64,000 nt of DNA from Hufsiella ginkgonis. Its GTDB lineage: Bacteria > Bacteroidota > Bacteroidia > Sphingobacteriales > Sphingobacteriaceae. The notes below the pieces were generated by a model that was not told the DNA's origin, did no database searches, and worked only from the letters and a program-made list of their open reading frames with translations. This document shows positions 25,482 to 33,069 of this stretch, in pieces (position 1 is the first letter of the stretch; each line of letters begins with the position of its first letter). The DNA lies in assembly GCF_009834915.1 (NCBI RefSeq), contig NZ_WVHS01000001.1, positions 1,178,001 through 1,242,000 of the forward strand, in the 5' to 3' direction. Both the position numbers and the translations under genes were made by a program.

Positions 25482-26609
25482 ATGAACACGCAAACCATCT
25501 CAAATACCAATATCAACACCCCCGACTTTCTCCCCCTAAACGGCACCGATTACGTCGAATTTTACGTCGGCAATGCCAAGCAGGCTGCACATTTCTATAA
25601 AACGGCATTTGGCTTCCAGGACCTCGCTTATGCAGGACCCGAAACCGGCATACGCGACCGCGCCTCGTACGTGCTGCAGCAGGGGAAGATCCGGCTGGTA
25701 CTTACCACACCGCTTCGCTCTGATCACCCCATCTCCGAACACATTAAAAAACATGGCGACGGCGTGAAAGTGCTCGCCCTCTGGGTAAACGACGCCTACG
25801 ATGCCTACGCGCAAACCGTAAACCGCGGCGCAAAGCCCTTCCAGGAGCCGCAAACCATTAGCGACGACCATGGCGAAGTACGCACCAGCGGCATACGGCT
25901 TTACGGCGAAACGGTGCATCTGTTCATCGAAAGGAAGAATTATCACGGTGTTTTTCTCCCGGGATATAAAGAGCATACCACAAGCTATCGCCCCGCGCCC
26001 ACGGGTTTACAGTATGTAGACCACTGCGTGGGAAATGTCGACTGGCATAAGATGAACGAGTGGGTGAGCTTTTACGAAGATATTATGGGCTTCAAAAACA
26101 TCCTGTCCTTTGATGACAAGATGATCTCGACCGAGTACTCCGCATTGATGAGCAAAGTGATGAGCAACGGGAACGGCTATGTGAAATTCCCGATCAACGA
26201 GCCGGCGGAAGGAAAAAAGAAATCGCAGATCGAAGAATACCTGGAGTTTTACGAAGGCGAAGGCGTACAGCACCTCGCGCTGGCCACCAATGACATCGTA
26301 GATACCGTAACTAAACTGCAGGAGCGCGGCATCGATTTCCTCCACGTACCCACCACATATTACGATGAACTGACGGACCGTGTCGGTCGTATCGACGAAG
26401 ACCTCGAACCGCTAAAAAAACTCGGCATCCTTGTTGACCGGGATGATGAAGGTTACCTCCTGCAGATCTTTACCAAACCGGTGGAAGACCGCCCCACCGT
26501 TTTCTTCGAGATCATCCAGCGCAAAGGCGCCCGGTCCTTCGGCGCAGGCAACTTTAAGGCCCTTTTCGAAGCCATTGAACGGGAACAGGAGTTAAGGGGA
26601 AATTTATAG
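25482..26609 (+). CDS. hppD: 4-hydroxyphenylpyruvate dioxygenase
   Basis: 375-aa Fe(II) enzyme that turns 4-hydroxyphenylpyruvate into homogentisate. Two vicinal-oxygen-chelate domains are visible. The facial triad can be placed at His181 (YVDHCVGNVD), His264 (VQHLALATND) and Glu343 (FFEIIQRKG); the C-terminal RSFGAGNFKALFEAIEREQ is the family's lid helix. It supplies the substrate of the adjacent hmgA. The ATG at 25482 follows a 67-nt spacer without a clear promoter, so transcription from hmgA is likely. Confidence 0.96.
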   Translation: MNTQTISNTNINTPDFLPLNGTDYVEFYVGNAKQAAHFYKTAFGFQDLAYAGPETGIRDRASYVLQQGKIRLVLTTPLRSDHPISEHIKKHGDGVKVLALWVNDAYDAYAQTVNRGAKPFQEPQTISDDHGEVRTSGIRLYGETVHLFIERKNYHGVFLPGYKEHTTSYRPAPTGLQYVDHCVGNVDWHKMNEWVSFYEDIMGFKNILSFDDKMISTEYSALMSKVMSNGNGYVKFPINEPAEGKKKSQIEEYLEFYEGEGVQHLALATNDIVDTVTKLQERGIDFLHVPTTYYDELTDRVGRIDEDLEPLKKLGILVDRDDEGYLLQIFTKPVEDRPTVFFEIIQRKGARSFGAGNFKALFEAIEREQELRGNL

Positions 26610-26693
26610 CTTTAAGTTTAAGCGATCACTAAATTATGCATGCATAGCATTTTATCCCTTATTTTACTACTTTAGCTTTTCTAACCACATCCT

Positions 26694-27989
26694 ATGATCG
26701 CACAGGTCCTGTTTCTATTGCTGGCGGCTGCATCGGTTGGGCTCTTCACATTCAATGTGAAAAAGATCATCCGGAACATCCGGCTTGGCCGGCCGTTAGA
26801 TCGCTCCGACCGCAAAGCGGAACGGTGGATGGTATTGTTAAAAGTAGCTTTCGGGCAAACGAAAATGGTGGTAAGGCCAGTACCGGGCATCCTGCATTTA
26901 CTAATCTACGCCGGCTTTATCATCATCAACATGGAAGTGCTCGAGATCGCCATCGACGGGATTTTGGGTACCCACCGGGTATTTTCCTTCGCAGGCATGC
27001 TGTACAGCATCCTAACCGGCACCTTCGAATGGCTGGCCCTGGGTGTACTGCTGGCCTGCGTAGTGTTCCTTATCCGCAGGAACGTGATCCGGCTTAAGCG
27101 TTTCACCGGTACGGAAATGACTTCCTGGCCGCGCTCGGATGCCAATTATATCCTCCTTACCGAGATCCTGCTCATGACCGCTTACCTCACCATGAACGCC
27201 GCCGACCGCTCCCTGCAACTAACCGGTGCTGAACATTATAAAGTTGCAGGTGCGTTTCCGGTAAGCGCCTGGCTGATGCCGCTGATGCCCGCAAATGAAA
27301 ACACGCTGGTATTCGTAGAGCGTGCATGCTGGTGGTTCCACATCACCGGGATCTTTGCTTTCTTAAATTACCTGCCGTATTCCAAACACTTCCATATCAT
27401 TATGGCGTTCCCCAATACCTGGTATTCAAACCTGGAACCGAAGGGCGAATTTACCAACATGCAGTCTGTTACAAACGAGGTGAAGGCCATGCTGGATCCT
27501 TCTTTTGTGCCCGGTACGGCTGCCGAAACGTCACGTTTTGGCGCCAAAGATGTAACCGACCTTAGCTGGAAAAGCCTGATGGATGCTTATACATGTACCG
27601 AGTGCGGCCGCTGTACGTCAGAGTGCCCGGCCAATATTACGGGCAAGCTGCTGTCTCCCCGTAAAATAATGATGGATACCCGCGACCGGCTTACCGAGGC
27701 GGGCAAACACCTCGATAAAGGCACGGGAGAACCGGATGGCAAGTCGCTGCTCGACGATTACATTACCCGCGAAGAGATCTGGGCATGCACCACCTGCAAT
27801 GCGTGCACGCGCGCCTGCCCGGTTAATATCGACCCGCTTTCTATCATCGTAGAGCTTCGGCGCTACGCCGTAATGGAGGAATCGCAGGCCCCGGCCAGCA
27901 TTAATAACATGTTTGGCAATACAGAAAATAACGGGGCGCCGTGGAAGTACCCGGCATCTGACAGGTTTGCGTGGGCAAATGATACTTAG
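26694..27989 (+). CDS. Membrane-anchored 4Fe-4S oxidoreductase subunit (HdrE/NarI-like domain plus ferredoxin domain)
   Basis: 431-aa protein. Residues about 1-250 hold five or six membrane helices with His residues placed as in cytochrome-b-type subunits (ILHLLIYAG; WWFHITGIFAFLNY...SKHFHII), resembling NarI/DsrM/HdrE. Residues about 295-395 carry two 4Fe-4S motifs, CTECGRCTSECPANI and CTTCNACTRACPVNI. The following gene encodes the CCG-domain partner, so together they make a split HdrD/GlcF-like quinone-linked dehydrogenase. Electron donor and substrate are unknown; co-location with the tyrosine pathway could be accidental. Confidence 0.85.
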   Translation: MIAQVLFLLLAAASVGLFTFNVKKIIRNIRLGRPLDRSDRKAERWMVLLKVAFGQTKMVVRPVPGILHLLIYAGFIIINMEVLEIAIDGILGTHRVFSFAGMLYSILTGTFEWLALGVLLACVVFLIRRNVIRLKRFTGTEMTSWPRSDANYILLTEILLMTAYLTMNAADRSLQLTGAEHYKVAGAFPVSAWLMPLMPANENTLVFVERACWWFHITGIFAFLNYLPYSKHFHIIMAFPNTWYSNLEPKGEFTNMQSVTNEVKAMLDPSFVPGTAAETSRFGAKDVTDLSWKSLMDAYTCTECGRCTSECPANITGKLLSPRKIMMDTRDRLTEAGKHLDKGTGEPDGKSLLDDYITREEIWACTTCNACTRACPVNIDPLSIIVELRRYAVMEESQAPASINNMFGNTENNGAPWKYPASDRFAWANDT

Positions 27990-27995
27990 GGGTTT

Positions 27996-28127
27996 TGACG
28001 TTAAACGGCGTACGTTCGGTGAAACGCCCTCAAAATAAAATAAAGTCAGTTGATAACCATACGCTATACCATAAAGCTCCCCGGCGCTTTGCCGGATGTA
28101 TAACGTATAACGTAAAACGTATAACTC
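27996..28127 (+). repeat. Repeat-rich spacer between the two Fe-S genes
   Basis: The 142-nt gap holds GACGTTAAACGGCGTACG (about 27998-28014), a TCAGTTGATAACC stretch (28049-28061), and TATAACGTATAACGTAAAACG followed by TATAACT (28099-28125), an almost pure tandem of (T/A)AACGTAT. It separates genes that would otherwise be expected to be adjacent. Confidence 0.55.
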
Positions 28128-28131
28128 CAGA

Positions 28132-28923
28132 ATGACTAAACCACCCACCATGGCCGAAATGGCCGCTTCAGGCCAAACTCCCGAGATCCTTTTCTGGGTA
28201 GGCTGCGCTTCCAGCTTTGATGAACGCGCACAGCGGATTACACGTGCCATTTGCGGGATCCTGCAGCATACCGGTGTGAATTTCGCGGTACTTGGCACCG
28301 AAGAAAGTTGCACCGGCGATCCTGCCAAGCGCGCAGGTAACGAGTTCCTGTTCCAGATGCAAGCCATTGCTAACATCGGGGTGCTGAACGCCTACCAGGT
28401 AAAAAAGATCGTAACGGGCTGCCCGCATTGCTTTAACACCCTCAAAAACGAGTACCCGGGATTGGGCGGCAACTACGAAGTGATACATCACTCACAGCTC
28501 ATCCAGCAATTAATAGACGAAGGGAAGCTCCGCGCCGAAGGCGGCGAATCTTTCAAAGGAAAAAAAATCACTTTCCATGATCCCTGCTACCTGGGGAGGG
28601 CAAACGATGTATATGAAGCGCCCCGAAAAACCCTCGAGCTGTTAGACGCCGATCTTGTGGAGATGAAAAGATGCCGCGCCAACGGCCTGTGCTGTGGTGC
28701 CGGCGGCGCGCAAATGTTTAAGGAGCCAGAGCGTGGCCGGAAAGACATCAATGTTGAACGCGTTGAGGAAGCCATGCAAACCCAACGGGATATTATTGCC
28801 ACGGCCTGTCCGTTTTGCATGACCATGATCCGCGATGGCGTGAAAAGCCTTGAAAAAGAAGATACCGTAACCGTTCTCGACATTGCGGAACTCACGGCCC
28901 GTGCCAATGGGCTTAAAAGTTAA
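28132..28923 (+). CDS. CCG-domain (Fe-S)-binding oxidoreductase subunit
   Basis: 263-aa soluble protein with two cysteine-rich CCG domains as in HdrB/HdrD, GlcF and LutA. Domain one: FWVGCASSFDER ... ESCTGDPAKR ... VTGCPHCFNTLKNEYP. Domain two: FHDPCYLGR ... GLCCGAGGAQMF ... ATACPFCMTM. These Cys sets bind an unusual 4Fe-4S cluster. It is the natural partner of the upstream membrane ferredoxin protein. An intrinsic terminator directly follows. Confidence 0.9.
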   Translation: MTKPPTMAEMAASGQTPEILFWVGCASSFDERAQRITRAICGILQHTGVNFAVLGTEESCTGDPAKRAGNEFLFQMQAIANIGVLNAYQVKKIVTGCPHCFNTLKNEYPGLGGNYEVIHHSQLIQQLIDEGKLRAEGGESFKGKKITFHDPCYLGRANDVYEAPRKTLELLDADLVEMKRCRANGLCCGAGGAQMFKEPERGRKDINVERVEEAMQTQRDIIATACPFCMTMIRDGVKSLEKEDTVTVLDIAELTARANGLKS

Positions 28924-28950
28924 AAGCGATCCGGGGAAGATCGCTTTTAA
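28922..28950 (+). terminator. Intrinsic terminator of the Fe-S gene pair
   Basis: AAAAGCGATC and GATCGCTTTT are perfectly complementary around a 7-nt loop, starting at the stop codon. Confidence 0.75.
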
Positions 28951-29051
28951 TAACACACACATTAAAAATTTGTAGAAGAGAGTCCCTGCCTCACCAGGCA
29001 GCGGGTTGTCTAAAAGTCGTGATATTTATCGCTTATTACCGTTAAAAAGCC

Positions 29052-29222
29052 GGAAGATTTTTCCCAAAAAAACAGGAGATTTTTCCCACGAAATAGCGGG
29101 TTTTTTCCCATAAAATCATGTGTTTTTTCCCACGTTTTTATGTGATTTTTCTCCTGGATCCAGGGTTTTTTCCCACGTTTCCCGGAGAAAAAACCCGTGA
29201 AAACGTGTGATTTTTTTCTAAG
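29052..29222. repeat. Degenerate tandem repeat with a 22-nt period (T-tract plus CCC)
   Basis: About eight units of the form gg(a)gaTTTTTTCCCacg. The CCC triplets fall at 29063, 29085, 29107 and 29129; the fifth unit has CTC at 29151; then CCC at 29172 and 29194; the eighth, around 29216, is degraded. Steps are 22, 22, 22, 22, 21, 22 and 22 nt. The seventh unit has an A-run in place of the T-run. The array fills most of the 308-nt spacer 28924-29231, whose first part carries the terminator and otherwise shows nothing. The period is not a multiple of three and no open frame crosses it, so it is not coding. Confidence 0.8.
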
Positions 29223-29231
29223 AACCAGGTG

Positions 29232-29699
29232 TTAATTTTTTACCTTCAACAGCATTTCAGAAATGCTGTCGAGCTGAGTCGTTTCTATATTTTTTAACGG
29301 AAGGGGCAGCGCACCGGCCATCGAATCGATGTTCCCTTTCCTGTCGTTATAGGTCTGCACGATAATGTCGGCGCCGGCGGTTGTGAGTAATAACGTCCCG
29401 GAAATGGTGTCGCCGAGATAACTGATATCTTTCAAACGCCGCAGGTTAAAGGAGAAATATTCCTGCTTGCCGTTGGGAAAAAACTTCCGTAGCCTGAAAA
29501 AGCCTTCGTCGGTAACATGCAGTTCGAACTTTTTTAACTTCACGTCCGCCCCGGGATTAAAGTACCGCTGCAAACGTTGCTCCAGCCAGGGAAGCGAAAC
29601 GTCGGCTGCACGAAACCCGGGTAATATCGGAAGCACTGCCATCAGCACCAAAATCTTCCGGATACTGCCGGCGAAGTAATTTTTACATTGAGATCGCAT
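29232..29699 (-). CDS. Exported protein of unknown function
   Basis: 155 aa when started at the ATG complement of 29697-29699; this gives MRSQCKNYFAGSIRKILVL and a signal peptide ending near FRA|AD, whereas a longer frame (to 29846) would overlap the divergent gene. The mature part has no recognised domain: a basic stretch (KLKKFELHVTDEGFFRLRKF) then strand-rich sequence with ISGTLLLTTAGADIIVQTY. The minus-strand -7 box TACTTTTG (29724-29731) supports this start. The 3' end is bordered by the 22-nt repeat array. Confidence 0.75.
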   Translation of the reverse strand: MRSQCKNYFAGSIRKILVLMAVLPILPGFRAADVSLPWLEQRLQRYFNPGADVKLKKFELHVTDEGFFRLRKFFPNGKQEYFSFNLRRLKDISYLGDTISGTLLLTTAGADIIVQTYNDRKGNIDSMAGALPLPLKNIETTQLDSISEMLLKVKN

Positions 29700-29723
29700 A
29701 ACATCAGAACTAAAAATAGCTTC

Positions 29724-29746
29724 CAAAAGTATAAATTGTAATTTTG
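29724..29746. promoter_or_regulatory. Back-to-back -7 boxes
   Basis: Minus strand TACTTTTG (29724-29731) serves 29232-29699; plus strand TAATTTTG (29739-29746) serves 29750-30235 and ends 3 nt before its ATG. Both fit TAnnTTTG exactly. The two transcripts start within about 25 bp of each other. Confidence 0.55.
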
Positions 29747-29749
29747 TGT

Positions 29750-30235
29750 ATGAATATTTCCGAAAACTCCCGCGTATGGATCTACCAGTCGAACAGGCAA
29801 TTGACCGGTCCGGAGGTAAAGCAACTGGAAGAGGTGCTGGAGTCATTCACCGGTCAATGGCTGGCGCACGGACATCCGCTGGCGGCACAGGCTGCGGTAC
29901 GTTACGCGCGTTTTATCATTCTCGCCGTCGACGAAAGCCGGGCGGGTGCTACAGGCTGCTCTATAGACAAGTCGGTAAACCTGATGAAAGAGATCGAAAC
30001 CGCATTCAGCATCGATCTTTTTGACCGGTTTAACATTGCCTACCGGGATGGGGAACAGATCGCATCCTGCGGAAGAGCGGCGTTTGAAACCCTGATCGCA
30101 TCCGGTAAAATAACCGAAGACACTATCGTTTTTAACAACCTGGTTCAAACGGTAAAAGGGTTAAACGAGCAATGGGAAGTACCGTTTAAAGAAAGCTGGC
30201 ACCAGCGTGTTTTCAGTCTTCCGACACGGGTGTAA
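29750..30235 (+). CDS. Conserved Bacteroidota protein (often mislabelled ABC transporter ATPase)
   Basis: 161-aa soluble protein. I choose the ATG at 29750 (MNISENSRVWIYQSNRQLT) over the in-frame TTG 6 nt upstream, which lies in the -7 box. The family signatures SRVWIYQSNR, GATGCSIDKSV and the C-terminal WEVPFKESWH-R-F are conserved in Bacteroidota proteins that databases often call ABC transporter ATPase, but no Walker A motif, signature or other ATPase feature is present, so that name is unsupported. Function unknown. It is convergent with mtgA (9-nt gap). Confidence 0.85.
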   Translation: MNISENSRVWIYQSNRQLTGPEVKQLEEVLESFTGQWLAHGHPLAAQAAVRYARFIILAVDESRAGATGCSIDKSVNLMKEIETAFSIDLFDRFNIAYRDGEQIASCGRAAFETLIASGKITEDTIVFNNLVQTVKGLNEQWEVPFKESWHQRVFSLPTRV

Positions 30236-30244
30236 CACCGGGTA

Positions 30245-30973
30245 TCAGATCTTCGCTTTCTTCAGTCTTCGCATATTACGTAAAATAAGGCCCTGCTTAT
30301 AATAAATATACCTCGTTGGATTAGCCGGCGACCATTTGCGCGGGTTGGGTAACACCGCCACGATCAACGCCGCCTCAGACCGGTTGAGGTCCTGCGCCTC
30401 TTTGTGAAAATATACGCGGCTGGCCTCACTTACGCCGTAGATGCCGTCGCCCGTTTCTATTACGTTCAGGTACACCTCAAGGGTACGCTCTTTACTCCAG
30501 AAAACCTCGATCAATACCGTAAAGTATACTTCGAAACCTTTACGGATCCATGAACGGCCAGGCCAGAGGAACACGTTTTTAGCGGTTTGCTGGGTAATGG
30601 TGCTGCCTCCCCTTATCTTTTTGCCTTGCTGGTTTTTTTCGTAAGCCTGTTCGATCGACTCCACATCGAATCCCCGGTGCTCCAGGAACTTGGCATCCTC
30701 TCCCGCCATTGCGGCGATCTTTAAATTACGCGGAATGCTGTCGTAATCCAGCCAGTCTTTCCGGATCAGCCAGGGTTTGCCGTCGAACTTGCGCTCAAAA
30801 CCGCGGGATACCATCAGCCACGTAACAGGCGGATTAATAAAGCGGCAGGCAATTACCCAAAAAATGGTCGCTCCGAAATAGATAAGCATCACTCTTTTAG
30901 CGATCTTCCAGGCACGTCGCCAGCTGATACCACTGCGTGAGGCTCTTTTGGAAGTACTTTCATTTTTGGGCAT
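30245..30973 (-). CDS. mtgA: Monofunctional biosynthetic peptidoglycan transglycosylase
   Basis: 242-aa GT51 enzyme that polymerises lipid II into glycan strands at the inner membrane. One membrane anchor spans about residues 27-46. The GT51 motifs are present: GEDAKFLEHRGFD (catalytic Glu), RGGSTITQQTAKNVFL and the KERTLEVYLNVIETGDGIYG region. There is no transpeptidase domain. I start at MPKNES (30973) because an upstream in-frame ATG adds residues unlike the family. The gene stands alone and faces 29750-30235. Confidence 0.94.
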   Translation of the reverse strand: MPKNESTSKRASRSGISWRRAWKIAKRVMLIYFGATIFWVIACRFINPPVTWLMVSRGFERKFDGKPWLIRKDWLDYDSIPRNLKIAAMAGEDAKFLEHRGFDVESIEQAYEKNQQGKKIRGGSTITQQTAKNVFLWPGRSWIRKGFEVYFTVLIEVFWSKERTLEVYLNVIETGDGIYGVSEASRVYFHKEAQDLNRSEAALIVAVLPNPRKWSPANPTRYIYYKQGLILRNMRRLKKAKI

Positions 30974-31135
30974 ACCTTGTAAAAATAAAAAAGTGGGTGA
31001 CTCCGGCAAAATCATGTTAACCAGGAACGCGGTTAAAAGGGCTCAGGCAAAATAATTGGGGACCGGGATTATCGTCTCCATAACTTTCCGTACTGATCCG
31101 TTAAAAGCATGCCCGGTGCGGAGTTACACGCAAAC

Positions 31136-31166
31136 AAAAAAAGCGTCCCGTAACGGAACGCTTTTA
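31136..31166 (-). terminator. Terminator of the rpsF-rpsR-rplI operon
   Basis: On the minus strand AAAAGCGTTCCGTTACGGGACGCTTTTTTT forms a stem (AAAAGCGT/ACGCTTTT plus CCG/CGG) followed by a U-run, about 30 nt after the rplI stop. Confidence 0.85.
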
Positions 31167-31194
31167 AAAGATAACCGGTAAAGCCGGTCTTTAA

Positions 31195-31638
31195 TTATTC
31201 AGCCACTACTTCGAAAGGAACCTGAACTTTAACCTCTTTGTGGAGGTTAAGGTTGGCAACGTACTCGCCAACAAATTTAGGCTCGGTTTCGAAAGTGATC
31301 CGGCGACGGTCGACTTCAAAACCTTCCTTCTTCAGGGCATCAGCTACCTGGATGGTGTTTACAGAACCGAAGATCTTGCCGCTTTCGCCAGCTTTAGCGC
31401 CGATAGTAAGCTTTACACCTTCTAATTTAGCTGCGGTGGCTAACGCGTCATTCTTGATCTTATCCTGTTTAAACTGTGCTTGCTTTAAGTTTTCGGCCAA
31501 CACTTTCTTTGCAGAAGGAGTAGCTAAAGTAGCAAAGCCCTGGGGGATAAGGTAGTTACGACCGTAACCTGGTTTTACATTTACTACATCATCTTTCTCA
31601 CCGAGATTTTTGATGTCTTGTTTTAAAATAATTTCCAT
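31195..31638 (-). CDS. rplI: 50S ribosomal protein L9
   Basis: 147-aa large-subunit protein. The N-terminal RNA-binding domain starts MEIILKQDIKNLGEKDDVV and continues VKPGYGRNYLIPQGFA, the L9 signature; a long connecting helix (about 45-75) and the C-terminal domain follow. It is the last gene of the S6-S18-L9 operon, 15 nt after rpsR, and is followed by an intrinsic terminator. Confidence 0.98.
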   Translation of the reverse strand: MEIILKQDIKNLGEKDDVVNVKPGYGRNYLIPQGFATLATPSAKKVLAENLKQAQFKQDKIKNDALATAAKLEGVKLTIGAKAGESGKIFGSVNTIQVADALKKEGFEVDRRRITFETEPKFVGEYVANLNLHKEVKVQVPFEVVAE

Positions 31639-31653
31639 TGCGCTTATCCTCCG

Positions 31654-31917
31654 TTATTTTAATGAATCGGTTACATACGGCAACAGGCCGATGTGACGTG
31701 CACGTTTGATCGCCTGGGCTACTTTGCGCTGGAACTTCAACGAAGTACCTGTTAAACGACGCGGAAGAACTTTCCCCTGGTCGTTTACAAATTTTAACAG
31801 GAAGTTTGCGTCTTTGTAATCGATGTATTTGATACCGTTCTTCTTAAAGCGGCAATACTTTTTGCGGTTATCCTCCACCTTGGGAGCGGTAACGTACTGA
31901 ATTTGCTCTTTAGCCAT
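31654..31917 (-). CDS. rpsR: 30S ribosomal protein S18
   Basis: 87-aa small-subunit protein that binds with S6 on the platform of the 30S subunit. The signature [19 protein letters not shown] and the ending [13 protein letters not shown] are diagnostic. Its start and the rpsF stop share the base 31917, so translation is coupled. Confidence 0.98.
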   Translation of the reverse strand: MAKEQIQYVTAPKVEDNRKKYCRFKKNGIKYIDYKDANFLLKFVNDQGKVLPRRLTGTSLKFQRKVAQAIKRARHIGLLPYVTDSLK

Positions 31918-32282
31918 TAGTTTGCTACCTCCACTGTTGTAGGTTTGTTCTTGTTGAAGGCGCCGCTGCGTTTCTTGTCGTTATAAGCAACTGCGTGTTT
32001 GTCGAGGGAAATGGTAAGGAAACGTAAAATACGCTCATCCCTTTTAAACTCCACTTCAAGCTTGTTAATTAATTCACCGGGAGCTTTAAATTCGATGAGG
32101 TGATAGTGACCCGTAGTCTTTTTCTGAATCGGGTACGCTAGTTTTTTCAAACCCCAATTATCCTCCTGGATAATTTCGGCTCCGTTATCGGTTAAGATCT
32201 TTACGAATTTGGCTACTGCCTCTTTCGCAACGTCTTCTGATAACAACGGGGTCAGAATGATCACTGATTCGTACTGCTGCAT
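31917..32282 (-). CDS. rpsF: 30S ribosomal protein S6
   Basis: 121-aa small-subunit protein, first gene of the S6-S18-L9 operon. [14 protein letters not shown], the [20 protein letters not shown] segment and [11 protein letters not shown] match S6. A C-terminal Lys/Asn/Thr-rich tail of about 20 residues is usual. Transcription starts from an exact TTTG-N19-TAnnTTTG promoter (32329-32359), leaving a leader of about 40 nt that contains a small hairpin. Confidence 0.98.
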   Translation of the reverse strand: MQQYESVIILTPLLSEDVAKEAVAKFVKILTDNGAEIIQEDNWGLKKLAYPIQKKTTGHYHLIEFKAPGELINKLEVEFKRDERILRFLTISLDKHAVAYNDKKRSGAFNKNKPTTVEVAN

Positions 32283-32310
32283 TTGTAAGTATTGATTATT
32301 AATTGTTTAT

Positions 32311-32324
32311 CCGTTACAAAACGG
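32311..32324 (-). promoter_or_regulatory. Small hairpin in the rpsF leader
   Basis: CCGTT TTGT AACGG (minus strand) can form a five-pair hairpin right after the predicted transcript start. In many bacteria the S6:S18 dimer binds a CCG-containing leader hairpin of this operon; whether this one belongs to that class is inference. Confidence 0.3.
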
Positions 32325-32328
32325 GACG

Positions 32329-32359
32329 CAAATGTAAGAAGAAATATCTTTTTTTCAAA
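32329..32359 (-). promoter_or_regulatory. Consensus promoter of the rpsF operon
   Basis: On the minus strand TTTG (complement of 32356-32359), exactly 19 nt, then TACATTTG (complement of 32329-32336). This is a full match to the Bacteroidota sigma-ABfr consensus. Confidence 0.85.
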
Positions 32360-32405
32360 GTGAATAATACTGTACCTTGAACGACGCTTAACAGCTGGTA
32401 TTTAT

Positions 32406-33035
32406 ATGGTTAATAAAGTAATGAACAACCTGTTTCTTTGTTTCTGTGTGTGGGCGTTTTGTACAGGCCTGTCATTCGCACAGGACACGCCGATGGGGCC
32501 TGCGGAGAAAAAAATGACCGATAGTGTTTGTAAGTGTGTGAACCTGGTCGATTTAAAGAAAATATCGACCCGCGAAGAGGCAATAGCCGCTTACACGAAC
32601 TGCATTACTAAAAACGCCGACATCATGATGAGCCTGGTGGATGAACGCAAAGCCGACATCAACGACAAAGCGGCGATGACGGTTATCGGCGTCGACCTGG
32701 CAAAGAACCTGCTTAAAACGGGATGCGAAAACTTCGCGCAACTCTCACTCCTCACCACCAAAGGCACGGGAGCCGAAGCCAAAAGCGTAACAACGGGTAC
32801 TTTTAAACGGATTGATGTGAAAGGGTTTAACTATATCGTGCTGAAAGATGCCGCCGGAAACGAGCAATCCTTTTTATGGTTGCGGCAATTTCCCGGTTCG
32901 GAACAATTTGCAGGAAGCACTTTAAAACTGGCGGGAAAACCACTAAAGGTAACCTGGCAGGAAATGGAAGTGTACCTGCCTGCTGCCAAAGGGTATTATA
33001 AGGTGAAAGAGATCACCGCCATAGAAGGCCTGTAA
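32406..33035 (+). CDS. Exported protein of unknown function
   Basis: 209 aa. A Sec signal peptide (NNLFLCFCVWAFCTGLSFAQ) is followed by a helical domain with paired cysteines (DSVCKCVNL ... AYTNCITKN ... LKTGCENF) over residues about 30-115 and a strand-rich C-terminal part (FKRIDVKGFNYIVLKDAAG ... WLRQFPGSEQF). No family is recognised. The alternative start MNNLF (32421) is equally plausible and gives a more compact signal peptide. It ends at a bidirectional terminator. Confidence 0.75.
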   Translation: MVNKVMNNLFLCFCVWAFCTGLSFAQDTPMGPAEKKMTDSVCKCVNLVDLKKISTREEAIAAYTNCITKNADIMMSLVDERKADINDKAAMTVIGVDLAKNLLKTGCENFAQLSLLTTKGTGAEAKSVTTGTFKRIDVKGFNYIVLKDAAGNEQSFLWLRQFPGSEQFAGSTLKLAGKPLKVTWQEMEVYLPAAKGYYKVKEITAIEGL

Positions 33036-33060
33036 AGGGCGGCTTTGGCTTCCGCCCTTT
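33034..33060. terminator. Bidirectional terminator
   Basis: AAAGGGCGG (33034-33042) and CCGCCCTTT (33052-33060) pair perfectly over a 9-nt loop between convergent genes. Confidence 0.8.
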
Positions 33061-33069
33061 ACCAGAGCT

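Noticed and set aside
29052-29222. The 22-nt-period array as a CRISPR
   Set aside because: Units are shorter than CRISPR repeats, degenerate, directly abutting with no unique spacers, and no cas genes are in the window.
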